Assembly: GCF_000227295.1 (NCBI RefSeq)
Contig: NZ_JH165054.1
Coordinates: 1,300,550 to 1,364,549 of the forward strand
Origin: Cutibacterium avidum ATCC 25577
Lineage (GTDB): Bacteria > Actinomycetota > Actinomycetes > Propionibacteriales > Propionibacteriaceae
Reading direction: 5' to 3'
DNA length: 64,000 nucleotides
Position numbers and translations under genes: made by a program. The notes beneath the pieces were generated by a model. The model saw only the letters and a list, made by a program, of their open reading frames with translations. It did no database searches and had not been told where the DNA came from. Each line of letters opens with the position of its first letter. Within the stretch, counting starts at the first letter, position 1. Shown here one piece after another: positions 1 through 8,913 of the stretch.

Positions 1-141
1 CCAGTGCTCATGATGGCCAACAGTGTTTTCGTCGGGCCGAACGTCGTCGCCCTGTGGATGGCCGTGCTCGTCCTGCTCGACACCGTGGTCGGGTCGCGAG
101 ATACCGTGATGGCGCGACGTGCTGTTCGCGAGGAGGCGTGA
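1..141 (+). CDS. C-terminal end of an unidentified membrane protein (partial)
   Basis: An open frame enters from the left edge and ends at TGA 139-141, giving the last 46 residues of a protein. The visible part has a hydrophobic segment (roughly residues 14-29 of the fragment, VALWMAVLVLLDTVV) followed by a short basic, acidic-ended tail (ARRAVREEA), as expected for a last transmembrane helix with a cytoplasmic C-terminus. It ends about 60 bases upstream of the wecB-like start on the same strand, so it may belong to the same glycan-synthesis transcript, but nothing visible identifies the family. Confidence 0.45.
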   Translation, partial: PVLMMANSVFVGPNVVALWMAVLVLLDTVVGSRDTVMARRAVREEA

Positions 142-202
142 GTTGACGGCGCTGGACGATAGGCTGGGTCGACGTACGGTACGCGGGCAGGAAGGTTCAT
201 CA

Positions 203-1270
203 ATGCGCGTCGTGAGCATCGTCGGGGCTCGTCCCCAGTTCGTGAAGTTGGCCCCGGTGGCCAAGGCCTTCGCGGCCGAGGGAATCGATCACAAGATCAT
301 CCACACCGGCCAGCACTACGACGTCAACATGTCCGACTCCTTCTTCATCGAGCTCGGCATCCCGAATCCTGATCTGCACCTGGGTGTCGGTGGCGGCTCC
401 CACGGCCTCATGACCGGTCGCATGCTCGAGCAGCTCGACCCGGTGCTGGAGGAGATGAACCCGGATTGGGTGCTCGTCTACGGCGACACCAATTCGACCA
501 TTGCCGGCACTCTCTCCGCCGTCAAGATGCACCTTCCGGTGGCCCACCTCGAGGCCGGTCTGCGTTCCTTCAACCGCCGCATGCCCGAGGAGCACAACCG
601 GGTCCTCACCGACCACGCTGCTGACCTCTGCCTGGCTCCGACCGAGGTGGCCATGGGTCACTTGGCCGACGAGGGGCTGGCTGCCCGATCGGTGCTCGTC
701 GGTGACGTCATGACCGATGTCTGCCTGCAGGTGCGCGACTCCGTCCTTGCCAACCCGCGCCCGGTACCCGGCGTGGAGAAGGGCGAGAAGTACGTCATGG
801 CGACGATCCACCGCGCCGACAACACCGACGATCCCGAGCGTCTGGCCCATATCCTTGATGCCCTCGGCGGCCTGGACCGTAAGGTCATCCTGCCGGTGCA
901 CCCGCGTCTGCGCGCCCGCGCCGAGGCCGACGGCATCACCATCGGCCGCGGCAACCTCACCACCATCGACCCGCTGGCTTATCCCGACATGGTCAATGCC
1001 GTCACCAATGCCGTCGGCGTCATCACCGACTCGGGCGGTCTGCAGAAGGAGGCCTTCCTGCTCGGCACCATCTGCACGACGGTACGTACCGAAACCGAAT
1101 GGGTGGAGACCGTCGAGAATGGCTGGAACGTGCTCGATCCCGACGCCGAGCACCTCGCCGAGTACGCCACCCGCCCGCACCCCGAGGGCGATCCGGGACA
1201 TCCGTACGGTGACGGCAATGCTGCTGCCAATGTCGCCAAGGTACTGCTCGAGGCCGGCAAGACGGACTGA
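203..1270 (+). CDS. wecB: UDP-N-acetylglucosamine 2-epimerase (non-hydrolysing)
   Basis: This 355-residue protein interconverts UDP-GlcNAc and UDP-ManNAc in the cytoplasm, supplying ManNAc for cell-wall or surface glycans. Family landmarks are visible: the N-terminal GARPQFVK loop, HTGQHYD near residue 35, GDTNST near residue 100, HLEAGLRS with the conserved Glu, and TDSGGLQKEA near residue 280 in the UDP-binding C-terminal lobe. The ATG at 203 is chosen because it starts directly at the first Rossmann strand and has GGAAGG about 8 bases upstream; a longer frame from 119 adds a non-homologous extension. Its TGA overlaps the next gene's ATG (TGATG), so the two are translationally coupled. Confidence 0.93.
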   Translation: MRVVSIVGARPQFVKLAPVAKAFAAEGIDHKIIHTGQHYDVNMSDSFFIELGIPNPDLHLGVGGGSHGLMTGRMLEQLDPVLEEMNPDWVLVYGDTNSTIAGTLSAVKMHLPVAHLEAGLRSFNRRMPEEHNRVLTDHAADLCLAPTEVAMGHLADEGLAARSVLVGDVMTDVCLQVRDSVLANPRPVPGVEKGEKYVMATIHRADNTDDPERLAHILDALGGLDRKVILPVHPRLRARAEADGITIGRGNLTTIDPLAYPDMVNAVTNAVGVITDSGGLQKEAFLLGTICTTVRTETEWVETVENGWNVLDPDAEHLAEYATRPHPEGDPGHPYGDGNAAANVAKVLLEAGKTD

Positions 1271-2391
1271 TGACCGATTCCCCTTGCCTCGGCAGGGTGG
1301 TGTCCCTGTCGACGGTGCATCACGGCCACGACAACCGGGTCTTCAACAAGGAGGCGCGGGCCCTGGTCGGGGTCGGCCATGACTATCACCTCGTCATTTC
1401 CGCCGAGCATGACGGGGTTGACCAGGGGATTCCGGTCGTCGCTCTGCACCGCGAGGAGGGACGACTCCGTCGGCTGGTCGTCAGTCAGCGGGAGGCGTGG
1501 CACCACCTGCAGGCCCTTCAACCTGAGGTGCTGCACATCCATGATCCCGAGCTCATCCCGTTGGCGCTGCTGTGGGGACGTCGTCACCACTGCAAGGTCA
1601 TCCATGACGCTCACGAGGACCTCATCGGCCAGGTCGACACGAAGCCGTACTTGGGTAGGGTGACGCGGCCGCTGGCCCGGTTGGCAGCGCGTGGACTCGT
1701 CGGGCTGGCCGACCGCGGGGTCGACGCCGTCGTTGCCGCGACACCGACGGTCGGGGAAAGGTTTCACCACTCCCCGGTGACGGTGGTGCGCAACTATCCC
1801 TGGCTGGCGAATTACGACGCGACTCCGGCTCCGGTGCCGGGGCGGCTGGTGTACGTCGGAGACCTGTCGGAGGAGCGCAAGCTCTCCTTCATGATCGACG
1901 TGACGCGTCGGTCTCGTCAGCGGGTGCCAGGGGCCCATCTGGTGCTGGCCGGACGGGTGCTGCCGCGTTGTCAGGACACCGTTGACCGCGCGGTGGCCGA
2001 GGGCTTTGTCGAGCACTTGGGCCTTATTGGCCCGAACGAAGTGCCGAAGGTGTTGGCCAGCGGCCAGCTGGGGTTGGTATTCCTCAAACCGTTACCGAAC
2101 TACGTCGCCTCTCTGCCGACGAAATTGTTCGAGTACATGGCCTCGCAGGTACCGTTCGCGGCATCCGATTTCCCGGCATGGCGGGAGATGTTCGACGGCT
2201 ATGGTGCCGGGATCTTCGTCGACACCGAGGATGTCGCCGCGACCGCTGATGCCGTTGGCGCGTTGCTTGCCGATCCGAAGCGTTGCCATGAGATGGGCCA
2301 GGCGGGACGTCGGGCCGTCGAGTCGGGGCTGAACTTTGAGTCCCAGGCTGAGGCGCTGACGGGGCTGGTTTCTCGCCTGCTTGAGGGCTGA
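1270..2391 (+). CDS. GT4-family glycosyltransferase
   Basis: This 373-residue GT-B fold enzyme probably transfers a sugar from a nucleotide donor to a surface-glycan intermediate on the cytoplasmic face. The N-terminal half has an acceptor-side pattern (VLHIHDPELIPLALL near residue 90, then a VIHDAHED stretch). The C-terminal half has the donor-side features: LVYVGDLSEERK near residue 195, LGLVFLKP, then SLPTKLFEYMASQVPF with the Glu typical of GT4 enzymes. It overlaps wecB by TGATG, which suggests use of ManNAc-derived or linked donors, although donor and acceptor cannot be read from sequence. About 320 bases without a gene follow it. Confidence 0.85.
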   Translation: MTDSPCLGRVVSLSTVHHGHDNRVFNKEARALVGVGHDYHLVISAEHDGVDQGIPVVALHREEGRLRRLVVSQREAWHHLQALQPEVLHIHDPELIPLALLWGRRHHCKVIHDAHEDLIGQVDTKPYLGRVTRPLARLAARGLVGLADRGVDAVVAATPTVGERFHHSPVTVVRNYPWLANYDATPAPVPGRLVYVGDLSEERKLSFMIDVTRRSRQRVPGAHLVLAGRVLPRCQDTVDRAVAEGFVEHLGLIGPNEVPKVLASGQLGLVFLKPLPNYVASLPTKLFEYMASQVPFAASDFPAWREMFDGYGAGIFVDTEDVAATADAVGALLADPKRCHEMGQAGRRAVESGLNFESQAEALTGLVSRLLEG

Positions 2392-2711
2392 TTACTCGGG
2401 AGCGAGCGCGTGGCTGGGGTTACCGGTGCACGTCGGACCTTCCCTACCATTGATTCCGTAACCTGACCAACCCTGGCCCCAGGTCCAACCTGCCCCGTGT
2501 CTGCTTCTCCCGCAGTTCCTCCCCGCCCGGGACCCACCTTGTCCCATTCCTGTGGTGATTGGGGTGATGAACATGCGGTGAGCCATCTCACCTGGCGAGG
2601 ATCGGGTTCAGAAGACGGTTTTCCACAGAAGATTTGGCTACCCCGACCAGAGTTGTCCACAGAATTGAAATTGCCTGACAGAAATCGCGGGTCCCGCCGA
2701 CAAATTGGGGT
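2392..2711. other. 320-bp intergenic region upstream of the DUF559 gene
   Basis: No convincing ORF. The right half is less GC-rich than its surroundings and carries two DnaA-box-like 9-mers (annotated separately). Just before the next start is a short GC-rich dyad (GCGGG/CCCGC near 2689-2698). I see no strong hairpin terminator for the upstream glycosyltransferase operon. Confidence 0.5.
2619..2661 (+). promoter_or_regulatory. Pair of DnaA-box-like sites
   Basis: TTTTCCACA at 2619-2627 and TTGTCCACA at 2653-2661 lie in the same orientation with their starts 34 bases apart, about three helical turns. TTGTCCACA is the actinobacterial DnaA-box consensus and the other differs at one position from TTATCCACA. 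A third copy, TTTTCCACA on the minus strand at 3780-3788, lies just beyond the neighbouring gene. The sequences are seen directly; binding by DnaA is inference. Confidence 0.4.
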
Positions 2712-3659
2712 GTGAGGAACCTTCAAGAACGACTCGATCACCGTGGCGTTGCCCGCATCCACCGTCACAGCTACATCCGAGGCCAGGCCGACCGGGCGGT
2801 GGCCCGAGGAGACGCAGTCCGCATCTTGCCAGGAGTGGTTGCTGCGACAGCCCTTGCCAGAGACCCCAAGACCATCCTTCGCGCGCTGCTGTTGTGGCAC
2901 CGCGATGCCGTGATCGTCGGAAAGACCGCTCTCTTGCTGCTCGGGATGACCGCTCCTGGCGCCAACAGGCCCATGGACTTCCGAACCATCAATGAAGTGG
3001 AGGCCTTTTCCTCAACCCGTCGGTTGGTCCGACCGGGTATTCGGGTACGTCGCTGGCACGTGCCGCATCGTTTCGTGACCGAGCGGGAGCGGGTTCGGAT
3101 TGCCACCGCTGAGGTATCGGTCCTCGTCCTCGCCATTCAGGGGGAATGGGAGTGGGTCTGCGAGGCCCTGCGACAACGCCTCGTGACTCCCGAATCCTGT
3201 CGTCGGGCACGCAAGAGCCTGACCGGCCGATACCCAAAGGCCGAGGTCGATGCCGCATTGGCTGACATTCTCCTGGCCGCATGGTCGATCCCGGAACTGG
3301 AGATGAGCAGGTTGCTTCGCGCCACCGGGATCACCGGTCACAAGCCCAACCACAAGGTCCGGGTGGGAGGTCGTCATTACTACCTGGACCAAGCCTTCGA
3401 GGCCGAGAAGGTCGCCTTGGAGATTGATGGCCGGTCAGTTCACGGCACCGCCGGGGGTTATGAGGAGACGATGATGAGGTCGGCTCATCTGGACCGTCAT
3501 GGCTGGAAGGTGCTCCACGTCACCCCGACGATGCTCCGTAAGACCCCGAGATTCGTCCTGGACTGGCTCGCCTCCCACCTGCATCGGCGGCATCGGCCAA
3601 GAACCATGTTCAGTGAATCCGTCCTGCGGCAGATCATGGGTGGTGTCGCGCCAGCCTGA
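2712..3659 (+). CDS. DUF559 (PD-(D/E)XK-like) protein with AbiEi-like winged-helix N-terminus
   Basis: This 315-residue protein starts at GTG 2712. Residues about 10-50 look like the winged-helix domain seen in AbiEi-type antitoxins and actinobacterial DUF559 proteins: a helix followed by GDAVRILPGVVA, where the wing would be. Residues about 220-290 form the DUF559 Vsr-like nuclease fold: YYLDQAFEAEKVALEIDGR supplies the E-x-D pair of a PD-(D/E)XK core, followed by a strand ending GWKVLHVTP. No AbiEii-type toxin or methylase is adjacent, so it appears as an orphan. Such genes are common in actinobacteria and their function is not established. Nuclease activity is inferred from fold only. Confidence 0.7.
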   Translation: MRNLQERLDHRGVARIHRHSYIRGQADRAVARGDAVRILPGVVAATALARDPKTILRALLLWHRDAVIVGKTALLLLGMTAPGANRPMDFRTINEVEAFSSTRRLVRPGIRVRRWHVPHRFVTERERVRIATAEVSVLVLAIQGEWEWVCEALRQRLVTPESCRRARKSLTGRYPKAEVDAALADILLAAWSIPELEMSRLLRATGITGHKPNHKVRVGGRHYYLDQAFEAEKVALEIDGRSVHGTAGGYEETMMRSAHLDRHGWKVLHVTPTMLRKTPRFVLDWLASHLHRRHRPRTMFSESVLRQIMGGVAPA

Positions 3660-3971
3660 GGCTCGCGGATCCAACCTTGTAACGGCGAAGGAGGGCAGCC
3701 TACCCCCTGATGGGTCTTGATTCGTCCCGTTCGCTGACCCATGCGTCCCCAGCCCAGCCTGACCTTCGCGTTGTCCCGCTGTGGAAAATGGGGTTTCGAT
3801 GAACCCATCTGCAATGTGGCGCTGCACCGCCGACCATCAGGAACCCCATTGCCACAGGAGGGGGAACGCTCATCTCATGGCTCGAGGCACGGGAGCGAGG
3901 GACCCGGACTTACCGGCCCTACGAATAACGGTGGGGCAACGCTCTCGCGTCACCCCACCGTCAGTGAATCG
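3660..3971. other. 312-bp convergent intergenic region
   Basis: It separates the plus-strand DUF559 gene from the minus-strand ndh pair. It contains a minus-strand DnaA-box-like 9-mer (3780-3788), an 18-base string repeated in hrpB (3842-3859) and a terminator hairpin (3928-3961). No ORF with a ribosome binding site was found. Confidence 0.5.
3928..3961 (-). terminator. Hairpin terminator after the ndh pair
   Basis: A perfect 9-bp stem (ACGGTGGGG / CCCCACCGT) with a 16-base loop lies 10 bases beyond the stop of the small membrane-protein gene. There is no clear U-tract, as is usual in high-GC actinobacteria. It may work for both converging units. Confidence 0.55.
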
Positions 3972-4265
3972 TCACTTGTAGGAGTAGAAGGCCGGGGCGG
4001 TCGACACACGCCCGGTGCCACCCATTGGGGTGGCGTGGCCGTCGGCTCGCGGATCGCGACGGCGAGCCCTCCGTCCGCCGGCAGGCTTGCGTTTGGACAG
4101 GTTCTCGAACAAGGACGGATCGTGGGATCCCGTCTTCTTGTCCTTGGGTCCCTTGCGCACTGCCACCAGTGCGATCCCGGCGACGGCGACTGCAGCCACC
4201 GTGACGGCAATCAGGGTTCCCTTGTCGATCTCCTCAGGATTGATCTCGAGCTTGCTCATGCGCAT
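3972..4265 (-). CDS. Small one-TM protein coupled to ndh
   Basis: This is a 97-residue protein of unknown function. A short acidic N-terminus (SKLEINPEEIDKG) leads into one hydrophobic segment, residues about 17-37 (LIAVTVAAVAVAGIALVAV). A strongly basic tail follows with KKTGSHDPSLFENLSKRK and [12 protein letters not shown]. Charge distribution predicts an outside N-terminus and a cytoplasmic basic tail. The ATG at 4265 overlaps the ndh stop as TGATG, so translation depends on ndh; ATG 4259 is an alternative start. Coupling suggests a role linked to the dehydrogenase, such as membrane anchoring or turnover, but that is inference. Confidence 0.65.
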   Translation of the reverse strand: MRMSKLEINPEEIDKGTLIAVTVAAVAVAGIALVAVRKGPKDKKTGSHDPSLFENLSKRKPAGGRRARRRDPRADGHATPMGGTGRVSTAPAFYSYK

Positions 4266-5647
4266 CACTTCTTCCCGTCGATGGGCTTGGCGCCCTTCTC
4301 GTCATCGTCGCGAAGAGCGTTCTTGTTCTTGTCTTCCTTGCCTTCCTCGGTGAGGACATCGCCGACGATGGCTCCGGCCTCGCGATGGAACGCAATGTAA
4401 CGAGCGCCGAGGTTGATCATGGCCTGCAGACGGTTACGACCGCCCAACAGGGTGTAAATGTGCACCATCACCCAGGTCAGCCATGCGCTGATACCGGTGA
4501 ACTTCAGCTTCTCGGACAGCTGGACGACGGCTGAGTTGCGGCCGATTGTCGCCATGGTGCCCTTGTCCTGGTACTCGAATTTCTCCAGCGGCTCGCCGAG
4601 TTCGAGGTGGACGATCTGACGGGCGACGCACTCGCCGCCCTGGATGGCGGGCTGAGCCAGCTGAGGCTTGGGGTCCTCGGTGTTGATGGCACCGTCGCCG
4701 ACGGCGAAGATGCGATCGTGACCATTGACGCGGAGAGTGCCATCGGTGGCGATACGGCCGCCGCGACCCTGCTCGAACCCCCAGTCGGAAACGGACTTGT
4801 GGGCACCGACGCCAGCAGCCCAGATGACCATGTCCGCAGGAAGCGTCTGACCGTCCTTGAGGAGCACCGAATCCTCGCGCACCTCGGCGATGGCGGTCTT
4901 GGTGCGCACGTCCACGCCGCGCTTCTGCAACTGGCGACGGGTGTAGTGGCGCAGAGCCGGGTCGAAGGGCATGAGGAGGTGGTCAGCCATCTCGACGAGG
5001 GTGACGTGGACGCGGTCGGTGGACACGTCTGGGAAGATTGCCGGGATGCCGATCGACTTCATCTCGGCCAGGGTGCCGGCCATCTCGACGCCGGTCGGGC
5101 CGCCACCAACGATGATGACGTCGAAGGTCTTGTCACGCTGGGTGTCGAGGTCCTCGAGGTAGGTGAAGATGGCGTCGCGTGCGCGCAGCGAGGATGCGCG
5201 GGTGTAGATGGTGTACGAGTGCTCGGCGGCACCGGGGGTACCGAAGAAGTTGGCTCCGACGCCCTGGGACAGGATGAGGTAGTCGTACGAGATCGGGTCG
5301 CCGTTGTCGACGTTGACGATGCGGTTCTCGGTGTCGACGTCGGTCACAGAGGCACGACGGAAGTGGGTGCGAGAACCGTTCTGAGCGGCGAAGGAACGCA
5401 GGCGGTAGGTGACGTCACCTGGGTTCAAACCACCGGTCGCGACCTGATACAGCAGCGGCTGGAACGTGGTGTAGGGGTTGCGGTCGATGAGGGTGACGTC
5501 GCACCCTGCTTCGGCAGTCTTCTCAGCGGCCGCCAAGCCACCGAAACCAGCACCAACGATCACGACTCGAGGCTTGGAGTCCGCCAGAACCGGTTTGCGA
5601 CCCAGGCCCGGCAGGCCAATGTCCGACAACAGGGTATTGATGTCCAT
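4265..5647 (-). CDS. ndh: Type II NADH:quinone dehydrogenase (NDH-2)
   Basis: This 460-residue peripheral flavoprotein oxidises NADH and reduces the quinone pool without pumping protons. Features in order: FAD-binding GAGFGGLAAAEK near residue 28, YNPYTTFQPLLYQVATGG-type segment typical of NDH-2, the NADH-binding GGGPTGVEMAG near residue 165, FAVGDGA near residue 300, and a C-terminal hydrophobic or amphipathic region before a charged KDKN-rich tail. The start at 5647 (MDINTLL) is chosen because GGAGGATC precedes it by about 5 bases; the open frame extends further upstream without homology. With the bd oxidase at 28-34 kb it can form a short respiratory chain. Confidence 0.92.
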   Translation of the reverse strand: MDINTLLSDIGLPGLGRKPVLADSKPRVVIVGAGFGGLAAAEKTAEAGCDVTLIDRNPYTTFQPLLYQVATGGLNPGDVTYRLRSFAAQNGSRTHFRRASVTDVDTENRIVNVDNGDPISYDYLILSQGVGANFFGTPGAAEHSYTIYTRASSLRARDAIFTYLEDLDTQRDKTFDVIIVGGGPTGVEMAGTLAEMKSIGIPAIFPDVSTDRVHVTLVEMADHLLMPFDPALRHYTRRQLQKRGVDVRTKTAIAEVREDSVLLKDGQTLPADMVIWAAGVGAHKSVSDWGFEQGRGGRIATDGTLRVNGHDRIFAVGDGAINTEDPKPQLAQPAIQGGECVARQIVHLELGEPLEKFEYQDKGTMATIGRNSAVVQLSEKLKFTGISAWLTWVMVHIYTLLGGRNRLQAMINLGARYIAFHREAGAIVGDVLTEEGKEDKNKNALRDDDEKGAKPIDGKK

Positions 5648-5773
5648 CTGATCCTCCGAATGATGGTGATACATACTGATTGTCCCAAAAATGTGCTGTA
5701 TTTCGCAATAATGTGAGCCCCATGGGTAGGTTGGGGCCGGGCACTTCAGCTTGCAGCGTGACAGGCTTGGACC

Positions 5774-6421
5774 ATGCCACATCTCCACACCCAGCCACAT
5801 GGACACGACGTCACGATCAGTGCGTGGATCCTGAGAAGGTTTCCATCTGACAGCTCACGTGGCTGGCAGTGGAAGGCCCTCGTGCACAAACACCGCAAGA
5901 TGAATTTGTGGATTCAGCCGGGCGGACACGTCGAGCACACCGAGAACCCCTGGCAGGCCCTTGTTCACGAGCTTCACGAGGAAACTGGCTATCACATTGA
6001 CCAGTTGAGCGTCCTGCAGCCCTGGAATCGGCTTCCTGACGGGGTCCATGACCTCATGCACCCGACGCCGGTGCTTCTCAACACCCACAGCCCCTACCCA
6101 GGGCACTTCCACTCCGACATCGTCATGGCGATGGTTGCTGATGGTGATCCGGCGGAGAAACCGCGTCCTGGCGAGTCTCTGGAGCTTCAGTGGGTCAGCC
6201 CTGACGAGTTCGCCGCGCTCCCGGGGGCCGAGCCCGATGCCGTCATGATCATGACGATGATCGTCGAGCGGGTGGCCGATTCCTGGATTCCTATCCGGGC
6301 GACGGACTGGTCGCTGGAGGATGCCCCCACGGAGGCAATGACGAACCGCACGGTCGCCGAGGCCACTGCCCCTGATCCCCTGGACGAGAGGGAGACCGAG
6401 GGGTGGAGGACGGCCCAGTGA
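5774..6421 (+). CDS. Nudix hydrolase
   Basis: This 215-residue protein hydrolyses a nucleoside diphosphate linked to another moiety (substrate unknown). The Nudix box lies near residues 50-72: GHVEHTE, then seven residues, then HELHEETGY. It matches G-x5-E-x7-RE-U-x-EE-x-GU except that the usual Arg is His. The catalytic Glu pair (EE) is intact. The remaining C-terminal part is acidic and unassigned. The gene overlaps the start of the helicase gene by 19 bases, suggesting co-expression. Confidence 0.85.
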   Translation: MPHLHTQPHGHDVTISAWILRRFPSDSSRGWQWKALVHKHRKMNLWIQPGGHVEHTENPWQALVHELHEETGYHIDQLSVLQPWNRLPDGVHDLMHPTPVLLNTHSPYPGHFHSDIVMAMVADGDPAEKPRPGESLELQWVSPDEFAALPGAEPDAVMIMTMIVERVADSWIPIRATDWSLEDAPTEAMTNRTVAEATAPDPLDERETEGWRTAQ

Positions 6422-8913
6422 CGCGGAGTCCCGACCTCGACGCAATAGGCTCCGGGCATCCGGTTGCCGATCATTGCGACGAGATCATCACAGCCCTGGA
6501 CGTTGGGAGGGCGGTCATCGTCGCCCCACCGGGCACCGGCAAGACGACCTTCGTCCCGCCGCTGGTTGCATCGCGGTGTTCGGGTCGGGTCATCGTCACC
6601 CAGCCACGACGGGTGGCAGCCAGATCCGCCGCACGCCGACTTTCCACACTCACCCGGACCCGCCCCGGCGAGTTCGCCTCCCACACCGTGCGCGGGGAGT
6701 CGACGACAACCCGCGACACCAGGGTTGAGTTCGTGACGACCGGGGTTCTCCTTCGCCGCCTGATGCGCGATCCTGACCTGACAGGGGTTGACGCCGTCAT
6801 CCTCGACGAGGTCCATGAGCGTCATCTCGATGCCGACCTCGCCGTCGCGATGGTGTGCGAGGTGGCCCGGTTGCGTGAGGACCTCATGGTGTTGGCGATG
6901 TCGGCCACCGTCGACAGCTCTGGGTGGGCGAGCCTCCTCGGTGCGGACGAGCCGGCACCGGTCGTCGAGGTGCCCTCGGCCCTGCATGAGCTCCAGATCG
7001 AGTGGGCCCCAGCCTCGGGATCCCCTGTGGATTCTCGGGGCGTGACTCCCGAATTCCTCAGTCACCTTGGCAGTGTCACCGTCGAGGCCCTTGATCGCCA
7101 CCCGGATGGTTCGGCGCTGGTCTTCGTGCCGGGGGCGCGTGAGGTCGATCACGTCGTCGCGGATCTGCGCTCCCGGCTCCACGGTGTCGAGATCGTCGGG
7201 CTGTCAGGGGCGATGTCGGTGCGTGAGCAGGATCATGCCTTGTCGGACCCAGGTGATGCGCGCCGTGTCATCGTCTCGACGGCGGTTGCGGAATCTTCCC
7301 TGACGGTGCCGGGGGTGAGGCTCGTCGTCGATTCGGGTCTGTCCCGGGAACCGCGCCTGGATCGTGATCGCGGCATGACGGGCCTGGTGACAGTCCGGGA
7401 ATCTCGAGCCTCGGCAATTCAGCGTGCCGGACGCGCAGCTCGTCTCGGCCCTGGCGTCGCGGTGCGGAGCCTGCGGCCCCAGGACTGGTCTGGGATGGAT
7501 GCCGACCCGGCCCCCGAGGTTGATCATGCCGACCTTGTGGCGCCGCTGTTTGCGCTGGCCGTCTGGGGCTCGCCTCGTGGCGAAGGCATGGCCCTACCAA
7601 CCCCATTGCCACAGGACCGGGTGGCCGAGGCCGAGGAGGAACTGCGTGACCTGGGTGCTGTTGACGCTGACGGTCGAGTCACCGAGAGAGGGCGTCAGCT
7701 CGCGACGGTTCCGGTGGACCCGCGTCTGGCAAGGGCCCTGATTGACGGCGCACCGATTGTCGGGTCTCGTCGCTGCGCCGAGATCGTCGCCATGCTCGGC
7801 CTCGACGACGGACAGGTCGACCTCGTCGGGCAGTGGCGCCAGCTGCGGACTGGTCGTCACCCCGATGGGAGGGTGTGGCGTCGCGAGGCTGACCGGCTTT
7901 CGCGTCTCACTGACGGTTTCCCCGACACCAACATCACCGACGATGATGCTGTCGCCACGGTCGTCTCCCTGGCTCGCCCAGGTTGGATCGCTCGCAGCCG
8001 TGGTGAGGGGTCGTCGTCCTATCTGTTGGCTTGTGGCACCGGGGTTGAACTACCCCGCAACTGCCCACCCGGGTTGCTTGGGCAGCCCTGGTTGGCCGTT
8101 GCCCGAACCTCCCGCGTCACGAGCGGCGCCCTCATCCGGGCAGCGGTCCCGCTGGCGGAATCAGCGGCTCTGGATGCCGGTGCAGCGATGCTCGCGACCG
8201 AGACCACGGTCACCTGGAATGGCGGCAAGGCTCGCGGTCGACGCGTTTCGCGGCTTGGTGCCATCGAGTTGTCGTCCACCCCGGTCCGGCCAGGGCGTGA
8301 TGAGGTTCGTCGAGCGGTGTTGGAAGAAGTGAGATCCCGCGGGCTCGAGGTTATAGGCCTGACGAAGAACGGTGAGTCCCTGAGGCGTCGGCTCGCCCTG
8401 GCCCACCAGGTACTCGGAGACCCCTGGCCTGACGTCAGTGATGAGGCTCTGCTCTCCCGCGCCGAGGAATGGCTCGATCTGGATGGCCTGGCCGCAGGGC
8501 AGGGGAGTGACGCCACCTCTGGCCTACGCGGGATGCTGGGGTGGCAGGAATCGGCACGTCTTGACGAGGTCATCCCCGAGACGATCACGGTCCCCAGCGG
8601 GTCGCGAATCCGCGTTGACTACCCGGAACCCGGCAGTGACGCTGCTCCGGTGCTCGCGGTGATGCTCCAGGAGTGTTTCGGGTGGACCGACGGCCCGATG
8701 ATCTGTGACGGCCGCGTGAAGGTGGTGCTCCATCTGTTGTCCCCAGCCCGACGTCCGTTGGCCGTCACCGACGATCTCGCCAGTTTCTGGGCCAACGTCT
8801 ACCCCTCGGTGCGAGCGGAGAATCGTGGACGTTATTCCAAACATTCCTGGCCCGAGGACCCACTGACAGCCATGCCCACGAAGCGCACGAATCGGGCGTT
8901 GGGGCATAGCTGA
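6403..8913 (+). CDS. hrpB: ATP-dependent RNA helicase, HrpB type
   Basis: This 836-residue DEAH-box superfamily 2 helicase shows Walker A APPGTGKTT near residue 45, TQPRRVAAR (motif Ia), Walker B variant DEVHER near residue 135, SATV (motif III), and motif VI as QRAGRAARLGPG near residue 340. The C-terminal third matches the HrpB-specific C-terminal region in overall length and position. HrpB proteins have no settled function in most bacteria. The frame begins inside the Nudix gene; the next in-frame ATG candidates are far downstream, so the overlap start is kept. Confidence 0.88.
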   Translation: MEDGPVTRSPDLDAIGSGHPVADHCDEIITALDVGRAVIVAPPGTGKTTFVPPLVASRCSGRVIVTQPRRVAARSAARRLSTLTRTRPGEFASHTVRGESTTTRDTRVEFVTTGVLLRRLMRDPDLTGVDAVILDEVHERHLDADLAVAMVCEVARLREDLMVLAMSATVDSSGWASLLGADEPAPVVEVPSALHELQIEWAPASGSPVDSRGVTPEFLSHLGSVTVEALDRHPDGSALVFVPGAREVDHVVADLRSRLHGVEIVGLSGAMSVREQDHALSDPGDARRVIVSTAVAESSLTVPGVRLVVDSGLSREPRLDRDRGMTGLVTVRESRASAIQRAGRAARLGPGVAVRSLRPQDWSGMDADPAPEVDHADLVAPLFALAVWGSPRGEGMALPTPLPQDRVAEAEEELRDLGAVDADGRVTERGRQLATVPVDPRLARALIDGAPIVGSRRCAEIVAMLGLDDGQVDLVGQWRQLRTGRHPDGRVWRREADRLSRLTDGFPDTNITDDDAVATVVSLARPGWIARSRGEGSSSYLLACGTGVELPRNCPPGLLGQPWLAVARTSRVTSGALIRAAVPLAESAALDAGAAMLATETTVTWNGGKARGRRVSRLGAIELSSTPVRPGRDEVRRAVLEEVRSRGLEVIGLTKNGESLRRRLALAHQVLGDPWPDVSDEALLSRAEEWLDLDGLAAGQGSDATSGLRGMLGWQESARLDEVIPETITVPSGSRIRVDYPEPGSDAAPVLAVMLQECFGWTDGPMICDGRVKVVLHLLSPARRPLAVTDDLASFWANVYPSVRAENRGRYSKHSWPEDPLTAMPTKRTNRALGHS

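Noticed and set aside
4607-5716. Long plus-strand frame antisense to ndh
   Set aside because: Shadow of the real ndh gene; no homology-like features or ribosome binding site.
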